Program-made: the position numbers and the translations under genes
Source: Epiperipatus broadwayi
Taxonomy: Eukaryota > Onychophora > Udeonychophora > Euonychophora > Peripatidae
NCBI GenBank assembly: GCA_028023455.1
Contig: JAQFVV010000036.1
Location: 6,257,576 to 6,321,575 of the forward strand
DNA length: 64,000 bases
Reading direction: 5' to 3'
The notes under the pieces: model-generated
What the model saw: the letters and a program-made list of their open reading frames with translations, nothing else
What the model was told of the DNA's origin: nothing
Database searches by the model: none
Shown here: piece after piece, positions 34,876 through 47,369 of the stretch
Numbering within the stretch: the stretch's first letter is position 1
Layout: every line of letters begins with the position of its first letter

Positions 34876-35629
34876 TCAGCCTAGTTTACAAAAATTATAT
34901 TAAATTTAGCTAATTTATTAAATATTTAGTTTTCATACGAATACTGCTATCTTCATAAAGCAATGTTTCTTCGTATGTGCAGATGATGTACCTGCAATGT
35001 ATCTCGTTTATATATATATGATAGAATATTATGAAAAGCGTACATGTGAATTGTATCCAAACACAAGCACACACACATGCACATGAGTGTATATATATAT
35101 GATTTATTATTCACATTGCAACTTAATAAATATTTAATTAATTTCGGAAAATTCATTTTCAACTTTAATCAAATTTATTTAAAACTCATCCCTCTTTCAG
35201 ACTATGTCTACTGCAAATATAATCACTGTTTTTACAAAATTGATTACATGTGTTTACAATTCTTGCTATATGTCCACTTGTTTGTTTTCCTGTTTTATGC
35301 TATACTTAGATTTATAACTTAATTGAAATATAATTAAACGTCATTACTTATCGTATTTAAAAGTTTTATGTCATGTACGAGTTTTCTATTTCATTAAAAT
35401 AAAAATGAAGATTATATAAACATTTAGATTTGCATTTAATTTTGTTTGAATAAAAAATAAATTGATTAAAACGAAAAATTAGTTGTAAAAAATAAGACAT
35501 TATTATTAGCTACACTAAGTCTACGTTGACATCTGTTGATCATATAAATAGTATTTATCTGAAATGATTATAATCTGTTTGGTTTATTAATTGATCAATG
35601 ATACACCCATTTGTGTGAAGATAAAATCT
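34876..35629. other. AT-rich stretch, no gene seen
   Basis: Contains a short CA/TA-rich tract near 35060-35100. No supported frame. Confidence 0.4.
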
Positions 35630-36520
35630 AAATACCTTAGCTGGTTATCCCCATTATTTTTACATCTTACTTTTTCAAGTATTATACCCTCATTTAATAA
35701 ATTAGCATAAAGTAAGACACTTTTAGTATGGTTATTTTTGCTTCAAGGAGATATTTAGTTTTCATCTGATTGACGATCAATCTATTTTTCTTCTTATATT
35801 GTTCATAAAATTTTTTCATATTTACCAACACCGTAATTAAAAATCATCAGTAGTTTTTCTGTCATTGTTTTTGGTATTTAACTTTCACATCCATAGAAAT
35901 TTATAGAAAACACCAATAATAAAATAATTTTTTACTTTCATTTTTAAAGATTTACTCTATATATCTAAAAATGTTTTTCAGATTTTTTTAATTGCGCCTT
36001 TGAAATAAATGTCTGATTTTACTCACTTTTGTTGTTGATAAATAATTCACAAAGACTAAAATTAATAACTATTTCTATACATTCATAGTCAATTTTAAAT
36101 TCAGATGCTTATCACATTGCTAAATCAATATTTTTGTTTGATTAACCACAATCCTACATTTTCATTCTAATATCTAATTTTTATAGTAAAATTATTGAAG
36201 TGTTCTATATTTTTAATAATTATAACATCATCAGCATATTTAAACTTGATATTTTTCCACCGATCCTGAACATGTCCTCATTCATCATTATATATTTGAA
36301 ATACATTGAATACATAGAATTACATATAAAGCAGTGTCTATCATTTTTATTATTATAAAACCTATCGTTTCATTATAGTTTATTTAATTGTAATTTTTAG
36401 TCCTATAAAAGTTTATTTATATGAATAATAGTATATTCTTATACAACCATAGACATTCCATAATTTAGCATGGTCAACTGAATCAAAGATGCTGTGCTCA
36501 GTAATTACAACACTAGTAGA
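35630..36520 (-). mobile_element. Decayed LINE reverse-transcriptase remnant
   Basis: Minus-strand translation in broken frames gives FDSVDHAKLWN (about 36455-36490), a KYADDV-like box (about 36225-36245) and FLWM / WTLNTK-like post-RT blocks (about 35850-35900). Order and spacing fit a LINE RT. It has diverged well beyond the 57 kb element and is probably a different LINE. Confidence 0.5.
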
Positions 36521-37041
36521 ATTTTTTCTGATATTTTTTTCCTTTTCTATTATCAATATATATCAGCCAAATTATTTATAGTTTCATCATATTTCCAACA
36601 ACAGCTTGTATATATCCACCAATTTTTTTCATATATAAAATTATTTATTCTTTATTTAGCATATGTATTTTTTAGATAGTTTTCCAACTATTAACAAAAT
36701 ATCATAAAGAAAACAGTAAAGATTTCAATCAAGAGATAAAATCCCCAGTATCTTTTATTAAGTGTTACAATTCTGATATTAAGCCCAATTTGATAGTCAT
36801 TAGCTATGTGGCTTATGTTTTATGTTTGTCTACATCTATACAAATCAGTAACCATTAAATTCCATTTATAACATTAATGAGAACAACAACCATTGGGTAT
36901 CCCTTGAATCTTTGATTTAAGCTTCAGTTGCATCCAAGAAGATTAAATTCAACTGACTTTTGAAAAATAATAAAAATAGCAATAATGATCTAAACTGTAT
37001 TATTTTTAAAAATAATTTTGCTTATATATAGTATAAGAAAT
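36521..37041. other. AT-rich stretch, no gene seen
   Basis: May include more of the decayed LINE, but nothing could be read with confidence. Confidence 0.35.
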
Positions 37042-37859
37042 AAGTAAATAAGCATTTATTTTTATATGACACTATGCATACAATTATATACATTCAAAGA
37101 TCAACCTTTCAAGCTAATTGTGCATGTGTCTTCTGTGAATGTTAAATAATAAATGAATACTTCACTCTACAATACAAGATATAGTATTTATGCAGGAATA
37201 AAAGGAATCCTCTTATTCCTATGACTCAAATTCTTTTATATGAGCAAATCTGAAGTACCGTTGAGTAAAGCATGAGAGTAGAATTCTCACTTTAAATTAT
37301 TATCTACGATGTTGGAATGAATGACGTCGTTGAAATTGTCTAGAATTTACTAAATGTCACTCTAAGTGAAACTTAATTATAAGTAAATAAGCATTTATTT
37401 TTATATGACGCTATGCATACAATTGTATACATTTAAAGATCAGCCTTTCAAGCTAATTGTGCATGTGTCTTCTGCGAATGTTAAATAATAAATGAATACT
37501 TCACTCTACAATACAAGATATAGTATTTATGCAGGAATAAAAGGAATCATCTTATTCCTATGACTCAAATTCTTTTATATGAGCAAATCTGAAGTACTGT
37601 TGAGTAAAGCGTGAGAGTAGAATTCTCACTTTAAATTACTATCTACGATGTTGGAATGAATGACGTCAGTAAAATTGTCTAGAATTTACTAAACGTCACT
37701 CAAAGTGAAACTTAATTATAAGTAAATAAGAATTTATTTTTATATGATGCTATGCATACAATTGTATACATTCAAAGACCAGCCTTTCAAGCTAATTGTG
37801 CATGCGTCTTCTGCGAGTGTTAAATAATAAATGAATACTTCACTCTACAATACAAGATA
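37042..37859. repeat. 339-bp tandem repeat, about 2.4 copies
   Basis: Units start at 37042, 37381 and 37720 with AAGTAAATAAG. The third stops after about 140 bases (CAATACAAGATA). Units differ by a few percent. Each full unit contains a near-palindrome (GGAATAAAAGGAATCCTCTTATTCC region) and GAATGACGTC. No hammerhead core was found in the unit. Confidence 0.93.
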
Positions 37860-38390
37860 AGGTAAAATAGTTTCACACTCTATAATGATTTCTTCTTTGA
37901 TATAGAAATAAAAACATGCTTTTTCATTTATAGATCATGAGATAGCTTTCAGAAAATTAATCCTAATTTAGAGAATACTTTTCTAGTGCAATACCAGCAG
38001 TTATAATTATTTTCGCTTTTTCAGTCATATTGAGATTAACCTGATCGTATCTTTTATTATTGAAGGTTTTTTTAAATGTAGTAACTTAAATCAAATATGG
38101 GGTATTGTGGTATACCTTTTTTGTATATAACTTTAATTGCTCTTTGATTCTTATTATCTTGCTTATATTTTTTATGTTGACAGATATCTTTCTGAAATTT
38201 CAACAAATTTATAACTAATCAAAGTATTTTTTGATTTCATAAATTTCTGGAAAAATAGCTCATGTGTTCCAATTTCTTTCATTTTGAATTTCTAAGCAAA
38301 CATTGTTATTTGTCTTTTGTGGATAATGTGTAGAGTTAAACCATTAAGCATCACATGATCACTATCTCTTATACTAGCACATAATTGTTT
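37860..38390. other. AT-rich stretch, no gene seen
   Basis: Nothing recognised apart from a TCACATGATCAC motif at 38351, the outer sequence that accompanies family 2 repeats. Confidence 0.4.
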
Positions 38391-38536
38391 ATAAACAAAG
38401 CAAAACTCTCCATACAGTAGTGCCACCCTGTGCCAACCAGATAGGGATTTTATGCACAAGTCTTCTGGCATTCATTGATTACTCTGGTTGGCACAGGGTG
38501 GTACTACTGTATGGAGAGTTTTGCTTTGTTTATAAA
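38391..38536. repeat. Mini foldback of family 2
   Basis: Nearly perfect arms of about 50 bases (ending AACAAAGCAAAACTCTCC and complement) around a spacer of about 40 bases. It is a shortened family 2 element that lost the hammerhead. Confidence 0.88.
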
Positions 38537-39105
38537 TGTGTAGAGTTCTCAGTCATTTTCATTAAAAGACATTTATCTTACTTAATTTCAGACTTTTTTT
38601 TTGCAATTTCCATTATATATTCTGACATGGATTTTTATTTTCCTTTTTTTTTTGTACTTTAAACTTTGCCATTTTTAAAACTCATTTACTTCCATTTAAA
38701 ATTCATCTGATGCTTCAACTATTTAAATTTTTATTTTCAAATTGATTTTTATATTATTTTTGTAAGCAATAAATATGTCTTTTAGGTTATACCAGTAATA
38801 TTTAACTAATTTGTATTTTTTTTTTTAATTTACCAAAGTTTATACATGAATTTTATCTGCACTTGGCTATGATTTTGCCATTAAGATTAAAGATTTTCAT
38901 CACTATTTACAAATATGCACTCAGTTAGACTTTTATAAACTTCTTTTAATTATGCCATTATATATAGGCAGTATTTTATCTGTTTAAAAATGCACCGATA
39001 ATAAAAACTTATTGGATAGACAAAAATATATCCACTATTCTCCTGTTTTATACAAGTCCACACTGATCAATACCATTTTCTTTTTCCCCATTTACAATTT
39101 TAATT
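38537..39105. other. AT-rich stretch, no gene seen
   Basis: Poly-T runs near 38596, 38646 and 38818. No supported frame. Confidence 0.4.
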
Positions 39106-39280
39106 TTAAAACAGGCAAAACTCTCTATACGTATTGCCACTCGGTACAAGACAGAGTAATCAATGGATGCCAGAAAACTTGTGCATAAAATCCCCATCTA
39201 GAGCCTATTCATCCAATATCCCCAAACTAGTTTCTGGCTTGTAGCCTTCATCACTGATCATGTAATGTTTATTGGCTTAA
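39106..39280 (-). repeat. Single-arm family 2 repeat
   Basis: Carries the arm from AAAACAGG to the GATCATGTAATGTTTATTGGCT end. The minus-strand hammerhead is cut: GAAA and stem II are present, but the first core base is G instead of C and the 5' half of helix I is gone. Confidence 0.75.
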
Positions 39281-39966
39281 TTTTGGTTTTTCAATTATAA
39301 ATAATTACAAATATGTTTTGCCTGCAAGTTTGTCAAATTATACTTGCATCTAATTGCAAAACTTTTCAACTTTTCTTTGTTTTCTTGGGTAGTTAAAGCA
39401 TATACTTTTATTGTAGTAATGTTGAATATATATCTATATAATTGGTTATACACAGAAATATATTCAATGACAATTCATGTAATATTTTATCTAATAATGA
39501 TATTTATACATCTCTTATATTATCTTTGGGATGAAATGTAGAAAATATATTTTCCTAATTTAAAACCTGTCTGTTCATTCTTTCACTTTCATTAACTTCT
39601 AGATTATCATTAATATGTGAATGATCTATTTTTATTTTAATCCTATCAAATTTTACTTGATTAGGTTTCATTGGGGATATTTTTATTTTGGTTATGTTTT
39701 TCCCTGCAATAAAAACAACTAAAAATGGCTGCATCATAGAGAAATAAAAAATATCATTAGCTTTTCTTCAGTAACATATTAAATATCTTTTGTTTTGAAA
39801 TATCCATCTTTCAGTATTATAATGTTAGTTTGTTAAATGTAATATATATAATTTTTAATACTGAATATAGTTGTTTGGGATTGATTCCTCTGATGTCATT
39901 TGAAATGAATCCTATCTGTCCCATGACTGTGATGATATCATCTGACATGATTACTGTTCAGCACAG
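39281..39966. other. AT-rich stretch, no gene seen
   Basis: No recognised element. Confidence 0.4.
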
Positions 39967-40147
39967 ATCATCATCATCATCATCAACCATTATCAATCCA
40001 CTGCAGGATGAAGGTCTCTCCAAGTTTAATTCATCTTCTCCGATCTTTAGCTTCTCTTCTCCACATCACCCCTGCACACTTTCTTATTTCATCCATCCAT
40101 CTCACATGTGGTCTCTTTCTGAGTCTTTTACAATCTCTTGGAATCCA
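39967..40147 (-). mobile_element. RTE-like LINE 3' end fragment
   Basis: Same 180-base 3' end as at 24283, including the CAT tail, and truncated at the same GGAATCCA. Confidence 0.88.
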
Positions 40148-40869
40148 CTTTAAGATATTTTATTATAAATGAAACATTAAAAAATAAAAACAAAATAGCA
40201 CAAGATAAAATAATAGTATAATAACAAAGATAAAAATGTGTACATCTTTCTTAAAAGATTATTTGACAAACAAGATTGATCTTGCATAATTTCAATATTA
40301 AGACGAAATTTAATCAATATTTAAAAATAATCACATGAAGCTATGATTCATTGGATTTTCTAAACTCATACTTACTAAATTAGAGGTCATTAAAGGAAAA
40401 TATTAGCGAGTATATTAATTTTTTTCTAGAACAATAAAACATATTTGTTTTTCTGTTTGATATATATATATATGAGATTGCTCAAAGTGATTAGATTTAA
40501 TAAATATAACTATAAATTCAAACTTGAATCCATTAAAAGAGATAAATATAAGCTGTACAGATTACAAATGTAAATTAAAATAGAATGAACTTGACGAAAT
40601 ATTTCTTTATAAAAATGAAGAATAAAATAAGAAAACTTCAAAACTAAATGTTTCAGACATTAAACAGATCAACTACCAAGTAATATTTTATTTGTATTAT
40701 TTTTTTGAAAAGAATATGGAAATTATTTATTTATAAATAAGTAACTAAATAATTTTGTCTCTATATCTTGACATATTCCTAAATTATATTGCGTTTGAAA
40801 ATATTTTTTATTATCATAATATTAATCAGTTTAAAATAAATTATAAATATGCTTATATTAAAATAAAAT
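40148..40869. other. AT-rich stretch, no gene seen
   Basis: Short TA run near 40463-40474 only. Confidence 0.4.
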
Positions 40870-41035
40870 CAAGAGCGTGTGAAGCGCTAGAAAGAGAAAC
40901 TATAATGAGCACAAGTTATAAGACTAAAATAATCAGCAGCTTAGCGCTTTCGAGGCGAGTTGCCTCATATTCAGAGCAATAATAATAAATAGCGCAAAAA
41001 AGAGTGTTAATGACAATACGCAAAATACATGCTTA
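40870..41035 (+). repeat. Possible PLE-type end remnant
   Basis: GCGCTTTCGAGGCGAGTTGCC then TCATATTCAGAGCAATAATAATAA resembles the 3' UTR of the PLE here (GAGCGCTTTCAAGAGAAC ... TCTCATAATCATG). Only suggestive. Confidence 0.3.
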
Positions 41036-41143
41036 TAGAAAAAATACATCATTTATTTATTTATGAGTAATTAAAATATTTTCTTTGTTATTCATTTAAA
41101 GTAAATACATTATTCGATATTACTAATAATTTTGGTTGTGTAG

Positions 41144-41242
41144 TTTTTTTTTTTCATATGTCAAATGCGTTGACTGGGAAGTGAACCCGGGGCAGCTGCT
41201 TGGAAGGCAGCTATGCTAACCACTAGGCCAACAACGCTTGAC
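41144..41242 (-). repeat. tRNA-derived SINE
   Basis: The minus strand reads GTCAAGCGTTGTTGGCCTAG, then an anticodon-like hairpin GCTGCCTTCCAAGCAGC, B box GGGTTCACTTCCC (41176-41188) and an A tail. Best preserved copy of the family together with 30998. Confidence 0.87.
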
Positions 41243-42117
41243 GATTTTGGTTGTGTAGTTTAATAACATTAAAGTACTGTTTTTGGATTATTCTAATGAG
41301 TACAGCATTAATTTTACAATTTGGCCATAAAAATATTAAAATAAACAAACTAATTACTTTTAATTAGATAATTTTATTGTTTTATGGAGACTAGAATAAA
41401 AAAACATTCTCATTAACTATTTAAAAATTAAACTTTTGTATCACCTTTATAAGTATAAAGCTTAATTATTTTTAGTTAGCTTCTTTTATTAACCTTTTGT
41501 TTTTTTCAGGGAATATTTTGCTTTCTAAAATAGAAATGATATAAAAAAATAAAACAAAATTATAATTCAAAGTCATTAGTGAATTGAATTATTTTCCACT
41601 ACAATAAATTTTGAGTCTGAACATAGATGAGGTTAATGAGTTATGTCATACTTTGGCTTTGTAAAGATTAGAGTGCGCTATTTTATAAATAAATTTTTAT
41701 TCCAGGATATTCAAGAATAAAATAACTCATATAATTTTTAGAAAAAAAGTATTAAAAATGTAAATGATAAATATATATTATAAATTACCTTTTAAAATAA
41801 ATAAAAAATCTAATATTTAATGCATAAACATGTTAAAATATAGATTACTGATGTTAATATAATTGACTGTTTCATATAGTCTTTGTTGTTAATACTTATT
41901 TTAAAATAAAGATGACATTTTTTATTAATATTCAAGTAAATAGAAATAATTATGTAATTAGTTGCTCAGGAGATCATATGACATTTCAGCCCAAATATAC
42001 AGGTTGGTGTACATAATGATTCAGAAACCATTAATTAATTTTTAAAACAGCTATTTTATTACTGCATTACTCAGTACAAATCAGTATTTAAATAACTATA
42101 TAAATAGTAACTTGTAT
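41243..42117. other. AT-rich stretch, no gene seen
   Basis: Nothing recognised. Confidence 0.4.
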
Positions 42118-42196
42118 AAATTATTATTTCACACGACCACCGCTCACCATTCTATCTCATATCACTGATACACTTGAACACACATATGTCGAAAAG

Positions 42197-42262
42197 ATAA
42201 TTAATCACCAATATACGTATTTCATGCTAAACCAGCAATCATCAGTTGGTCCAGATTTCTAT
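42197..42262 (-). ncRNA. Type I hammerhead ribozyme motif (family 1)
   Basis: Minus strand: CTGATGA at 42239-42245, GAAA at 42220-42223, helix I ACCAA/TTGGT, helix III ATA/TAT, expected cut beside 42212. The first stem II position is a T-T mismatch, so activity may be low. Confidence 0.6.
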
Positions 42263-42732
42263 TTCCACACATATATGCTATAAGTGCTCAGATATATATT
42301 AAGATAGCCAATCTTCATACTTTAATGGTCAGGCTTCAATCCACTCCACAAGGGATGGGCAGACATCTCCACTATGTAATAACTCCTATATCAATATATA
42401 TATATATATATATAATATAGGGTATATGAGCACAGACTTTCATATGACCCACCACTCACCATTGCATCTCATATACTGATAGACTACCCATCCCTTGTAT
42501 ATGTATTAAATGGATTATGTCCTGGTACATGAGGGTTAAGATTGACTTTAGGTCAACATGAGTGTGACAAGAATCTCAGCCTACGGGTTGCCTTTGAGCA
42601 TTCCATCATCAGATTTTCAATTGGCTGGACGGTTGAAGAGTTGGAGTGTGGAGTGGATTGAAACCTGTCCATTAAAGTATAAAGATTGGCTATCTTAATG
42701 TATATCTGAGCACTTATTGCATATATGTATAG

Positions 42733-42798
42733 AGATGATCTGGACCAGCTGTTGATTGCTGGTTTAGCATGAAATACGCATATTGGTGATTATTTATC
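42733..42798 (+). ncRNA. Degenerate hammerhead (family 1)
   Basis: The core reads CTGTTGA (42749-42755), with an invariant A replaced by T. GAAA (42771-42774) is intact and the helices are otherwise recognisable. Confidence 0.5.
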
Positions 42799-42920
42799 TT
42801 TTCAACATATATATGTCCAAATATATCAGTGATATGACATAAAATGGTGAGAGGTGGGCCATGTGAAAGTCTGTGCTCATATACCCTATGTATTATATAT
42901 ATTGATATAGGTATATAATA

Positions 42921-44129
42921 AGCCTGTATTTCAGTTATTATATAAATAACAGAATACTTATTACAATAAATTCAAAATTTACTATGTATTTCATTGCATG
43001 TGATTAAAAATAAAATTATATCTTTTTCTTGCTATAGAATAAATGTTTGTACAATTCAATTAATAATTTATAACTCAGGCACATGATTGATTGAAATCCC
43101 GATTTCAACATAGTGAGTTAAGATTGACTTATATATAGATAAGCTCTAAGTATAAGTATACACTTACGCTTTTGAAGTCTATGATCATGTGCGAATGTAT
43201 GTAGTTTCATAAAGCACATAACCGGAGAGTTGGTTCTTCTTTATAATACTATATAAATATTTGTAAAAATAGCTTTAATTATCTTAGTATATATGAATTA
43301 AAATATAAAACTCAAAAATAATATTATTAAAATAGAAGTACATATTTATAAAGAACTTAATTATGGATTCTTAATAAATTGAAGTCAAATATTAATTTAA
43401 ACATAAAAAAAAGTGGTCTGACATAAACATTATATATATTTAAAAAAATGAGAAATTTTACTTTCTCTGGTTGAAATAATTAAATTTGTTAAGAGCATAC
43501 TCATTACATAAAGTAATATGTATTAAGGCTATATAACCTTAAGACTATGCGCTTGAAAAACGACAGTAGGGACCTCTATAAATCTTAACATAAGATTTAT
43601 TGAAATTTAATATATATTACTTTATTCTGGTTGAATTTTTTTTTTTTTTTTTCAAAAATAGTTATATTAATGTATAATAATTATCTATAAATTTAAATAG
43701 TAACAGAATTTTTTCTAAAAATAAATAAATTATAAAGCAATAGTAATAAAAAAAGCATAAATATATAGAAATGAAATACAGTATTATAGTGATCCTTGCA
43801 ACCACAGCTGATGTATACAACCATAATCACCTGGTGTTTGTCTAAAAGTTTATGATAATAGTATTTTAGTGAGACTATTTTTATTATGTAATATTAATTT
43901 TTAAATGTCTTTAAAACATTCAAGCATGATTTAAACTTTTCAAATACATTCGACTGTTAGTAATAGTATGGAGGCCAGTATATAACATTTCAAGTGGTAT
44001 AATTCTACTCTCTTCTTCACGTGCTTCTGGCCTGATTAGTGATATAACTAGCAAGAAAATCAAACCTGTATTTTTAGATTCATGAATATTGAATTTTGGT
44101 GACATTCTTCTTAATGGATTATTTAAAAA
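42921..44129. other. AT-rich stretch with a repeat shared with 61.6-62.1 kb
   Basis: ATAGATAAGCTCTAAG...GTATACACTTACGCTTTT (about 43136-43175) and GACCTCTATAAATC (about 43571-43584) both have counterparts near 62058 and 61708, in the opposite order. A less AT-rich patch at 43930-44080 has no recognised frame. Confidence 0.35.
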
Positions 44130-45245
44130 ATGTATATATTCCTTTTTAATACATTGTCTTGTCTCAGTTGACAAATTACTGGAAAATTACTGTTATTTTG
44201 TAACCCATATCTTTTTTAAAGTTCTTAATACTGGTTTATCTGTTATTTACTAATTGATTTTTGTCAAGACTAAACCAACTTCAAAATCTACTAATATTAT
44301 AAACTGATTTTCAAGTTCTAATTTAAATTCATTCAAGGGTTTCTGAAGATTAGAAATTTTAACTGCCATTTTCTTAATAATTTTCATCTCAATATTTTTC
44401 ATTAGCATACTTCTTACATCTTACTAATCAAATTAGAATTTCCTGTGTTGAATCTAGTAAGAACATTCTAATCATGAAATATATATTTTTCTGTTAGTCA
44501 AATTATATTCCAATACAAATGTATCTTTATTTGGATGCTTTCTTATCAATTTTCATTTAGCATTTTCTTAAAAAATAAATAATAATATGCAGTTTCTCTT
44601 TTTTCTGTAAACTCCACAAGTTTATATCTTCTCTTATTTTTGTCACTATAACCAAATTTACCTCCAGCACTTTCATCTTTCAATCATTTACCAATTCTAA
44701 CATTAAAGTCTTCCATGGCAATTTTAAAATGTTGCTTGGTCTGATAAAAAGCACTTTGTGCAATAATATAGGTTTCTCTACTTCTTTATCACATGGAAAA
44801 TTTGTTGGGCATGGACCTGAATTATATGCATTTGGTATTTTTCATTAATTTTAATAACTAATCTTTCTATTCTGTGTGATATACCATCAAACTCCATAAT
44901 ATTGTTCTACCACATTTTATTTATAATGAATCACACTCCACTTATGCTTTCAATATTTGTAACTTTGATGTAAAAATATATGTCCTTCTTAAATAATTGT
45001 TTCTTCACTTTTTATTTATTTCATAAATCACAACAATGTCTCATTTAATATGAGACAATTCTCCTTCAATTCATGTAATTTTCTTTTACTTGAAAATGAT
45101 CTGCAGTCATAAAAGCTAAATAAAAGATCATCAAATGGCAGCCTGGATTAATAATACTTCCAACTTCATCCACCAACTACTGGTTTGGATAATGAAGCTG
45201 GGTTAAGGGCCATATTTTAATTTCATTTGTCATGATTGTAAGGAA
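44130..45245 (-). mobile_element. RTE-like LINE 5' (endonuclease) fragment
   Basis: Follows 59320-60447 of the 57 kb LINE over about 1.1 kb, through the endonuclease region and the 5' UTR (GGCAGCCTGG ... AAGGGCCAT). Frames are heavily broken. Homology to the other copy ends at the same 5' point, which helps define the start of the element. Confidence 0.8.
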
Positions 45246-46049
45246 TACTCTTTTGCTTTTTTTTTATTGGAATAAATGTATAGTGCTAAAAGTATAGTTG
45301 TAACATCATTTCTTGCAAAACAATACATAAATGTAAATGTGTGTTTGTTTATTTCCAGTAGTAAAGTTCTAGGCTCCTATTTTATGTTTATATGTAATGT
45401 ATATTTTGAAAAGAAAAAAAGGATGGAGTGTTGATGAGAAATTTTAAACAGCAGTAATAATAAATGAATTTGTTATAATGAGGTTAGTTCTCATCATTTT
45501 TGCAATTAACTCAATTCAATTCAAAACGTAAATACGTGTTGTATATTTTCACCAAATAAAGTTATAGATTGCCATTTTGTACTATATAAAGTTACTTGTC
45601 ATTATTTATCAAAGTTGGTCAATTAAGTTTGTCAAAAGATCCTGTGCAGACATCATTTTATGAGATTGGAAGGTTAGAATGTTATCACCGAACTAATACT
45701 TATGTGAAATCTCTCCACGGGATTAGTACTTAAGTATCCAGTTTTTTTAATAATTTATGAAATCTATACTTTTTCTTGAAAATAAATTATCAACTGTTTG
45801 ATTGCCAAATATAATATTTTTTCCTATACAAAATGGCACATACCTATGGACTATAAGATTTCAAGATATATATATAAATGTTCATAGCAGTATAAATTTT
45901 TTTGACTATTATCCCTATTAGTACTACAACTATTATTACAATTAGTACCACCACTATTACTACTACTCTTAAAATGCATTTTATCAGACATATTAACAGT
46001 TTCCAAGTTTTTTTTTTTGAAAAAATTTGAAAAAATTCAGAAAATTATT
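45246..46049. other. AT-rich stretch, no gene seen
   Basis: Nothing recognised. Scattered ACTATT triplets near 45905-45970 precede the microsatellite. Confidence 0.4.
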
Positions 46050-46061
46050 TACAGTTAAACT

Positions 46062-46224
46062 AGATACTATTACTATTACTATTACCATTACTATTACTAC
46101 TACCATTACTACTGCTGCTGCTACTACTACTATTACTACTATAGTAATAGTAGTGGTAGTGGTAGTGGTGGTAGTAGTAGTCGTAGTGGTAGTAGTAGTG
46201 GTGGTAGTGGTAGTGGTGGTAGTG

Positions 46225-46282
<58 letters not shown>

Positions 46283-46325
46283 CAGTAGTAGTAGTAGCAG
46301 TAGCAGTAGCAGTAGCAGCAGCAGT
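46062..46325. repeat. Trinucleotide microsatellite with strand switch
   Basis: About 80 bases of (ACT)n-type repeats turn, at an inverted point near 46141, into about 185 bases of (AGT)n with GTG and AGC variants. The polyvaline and polythreonine frames it creates are not genes. Confidence 0.95.
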
Positions 46326-47369
46326 GATAAAAATGTACAATGTTATATTATATAGGAAATATATATATAATAATATGATGTTAATGAAGAAAAATGTTAA
46401 TGTTCTTAATAATTTATTTGAATTAATTTATAGTGTATACATTTTATTTATATTTGTAAAAAACAAAAAAACAAAAAAAAAAAACCTGAAAATAATTTTT
46501 TATGTATTAAGAAGTTGGAGCATACAATAGGAAATAAATAACAGAATAACAGCAAATTTCACCAAATGATTAGTAATAATCATTATTGTATTTATCTGAA
46601 GTGGATGGTGTCAAAGTTGTGAGCGAAGTGAGTTTGATCAATGGTAAATAAAAATGTAACAATCAAATATATTTTAATAATGAAACAAATAAAACTTATG
46701 TACGAAAATTATATATATATATATGAGCATGCATTAGTTATTAATCTTGGTGAACAGTTATAAATAATAGACAAAGTGAGGCTATAATCAGTTTATTTGA
46801 CCACTATCATAATATGAGCCTGCATTATAAAGAACTCTTGTGCTATACATATATGATATTTACTACTTATATATCAGATCATTAGCTGAATATAAATAAA
46901 TAATCATATGATGGTTAGGAAAGTCATGTGATGTTTTAGCATCTAATTGGCAAATGTAACACAATGGCTTTATTCAATTGATCACACTGAGCTTTTTTTG
47001 TACTTCGCACATCTGAAAAATCAATGTAAAATTTTTTAGTTTTTAAATCAATCATTGTGCTACAGTGTTGAAATAGCTGTGACATCAAATAAAAAATTAT
47101 GGTATGACCTTTTTTTTTTATGGGTTTCATAAGAAATTTAAATACCAGAAATATCTGATGCTTTATCAAAAGAGAATTTTATTTATGTTAAACTTTGATT
47201 CGTGTTACTGCAGCTTCCTTACACCTCCACAAACTTGAGTTTGTGAGTTGTTAGTTCAGATGAGGTAACCTTCATTGGTGTATCTGGGATTTGCTCTTTC
47301 CAATATCTTTGTTCTGAATGTATTTTTGAGGCTTCCATCTTTGACTTGATGAGGCAGTAGAACAAAAAA
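46326..47369. other. AT-rich stretch, no supported gene
   Basis: Small minus-strand frames at 46936-47169 and 47219-47401 have no recognised motifs. ATGTGATGTTTTAGC at 46927 resembles the outer end of family 2 repeats. Confidence 0.35.

Larger units (their letters stand above)
42118..42920. repeat. Large foldback of family 1 with two hammerheads
   Basis: Left arm (42118-42345) and right arm (about 42640-42870) are inverted, each with a family 1 unit. The middle contains a third piece of unit end (42415-42480), a TA run and a GGTTAAGATTGACTTTAGGTC segment that recurs at 63755. The left hammerhead is intact in its core boxes; the right is damaged. Confidence 0.8.

Noticed and set aside
37042-37720. 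Hammerhead in the 339-bp tandem unit
   Set aside because: Neither strand has a CTGANGA box followed by a stem and GAAA.
37042-37859. CRISPR array
   Set aside because: Units are 339 bp, directly adjacent without spacers, in a eukaryotic context.
46027-46530. 167-codon and 115-codon frames of polyvaline and polythreonine
   Set aside because: Pure products of the trinucleotide microsatellite.
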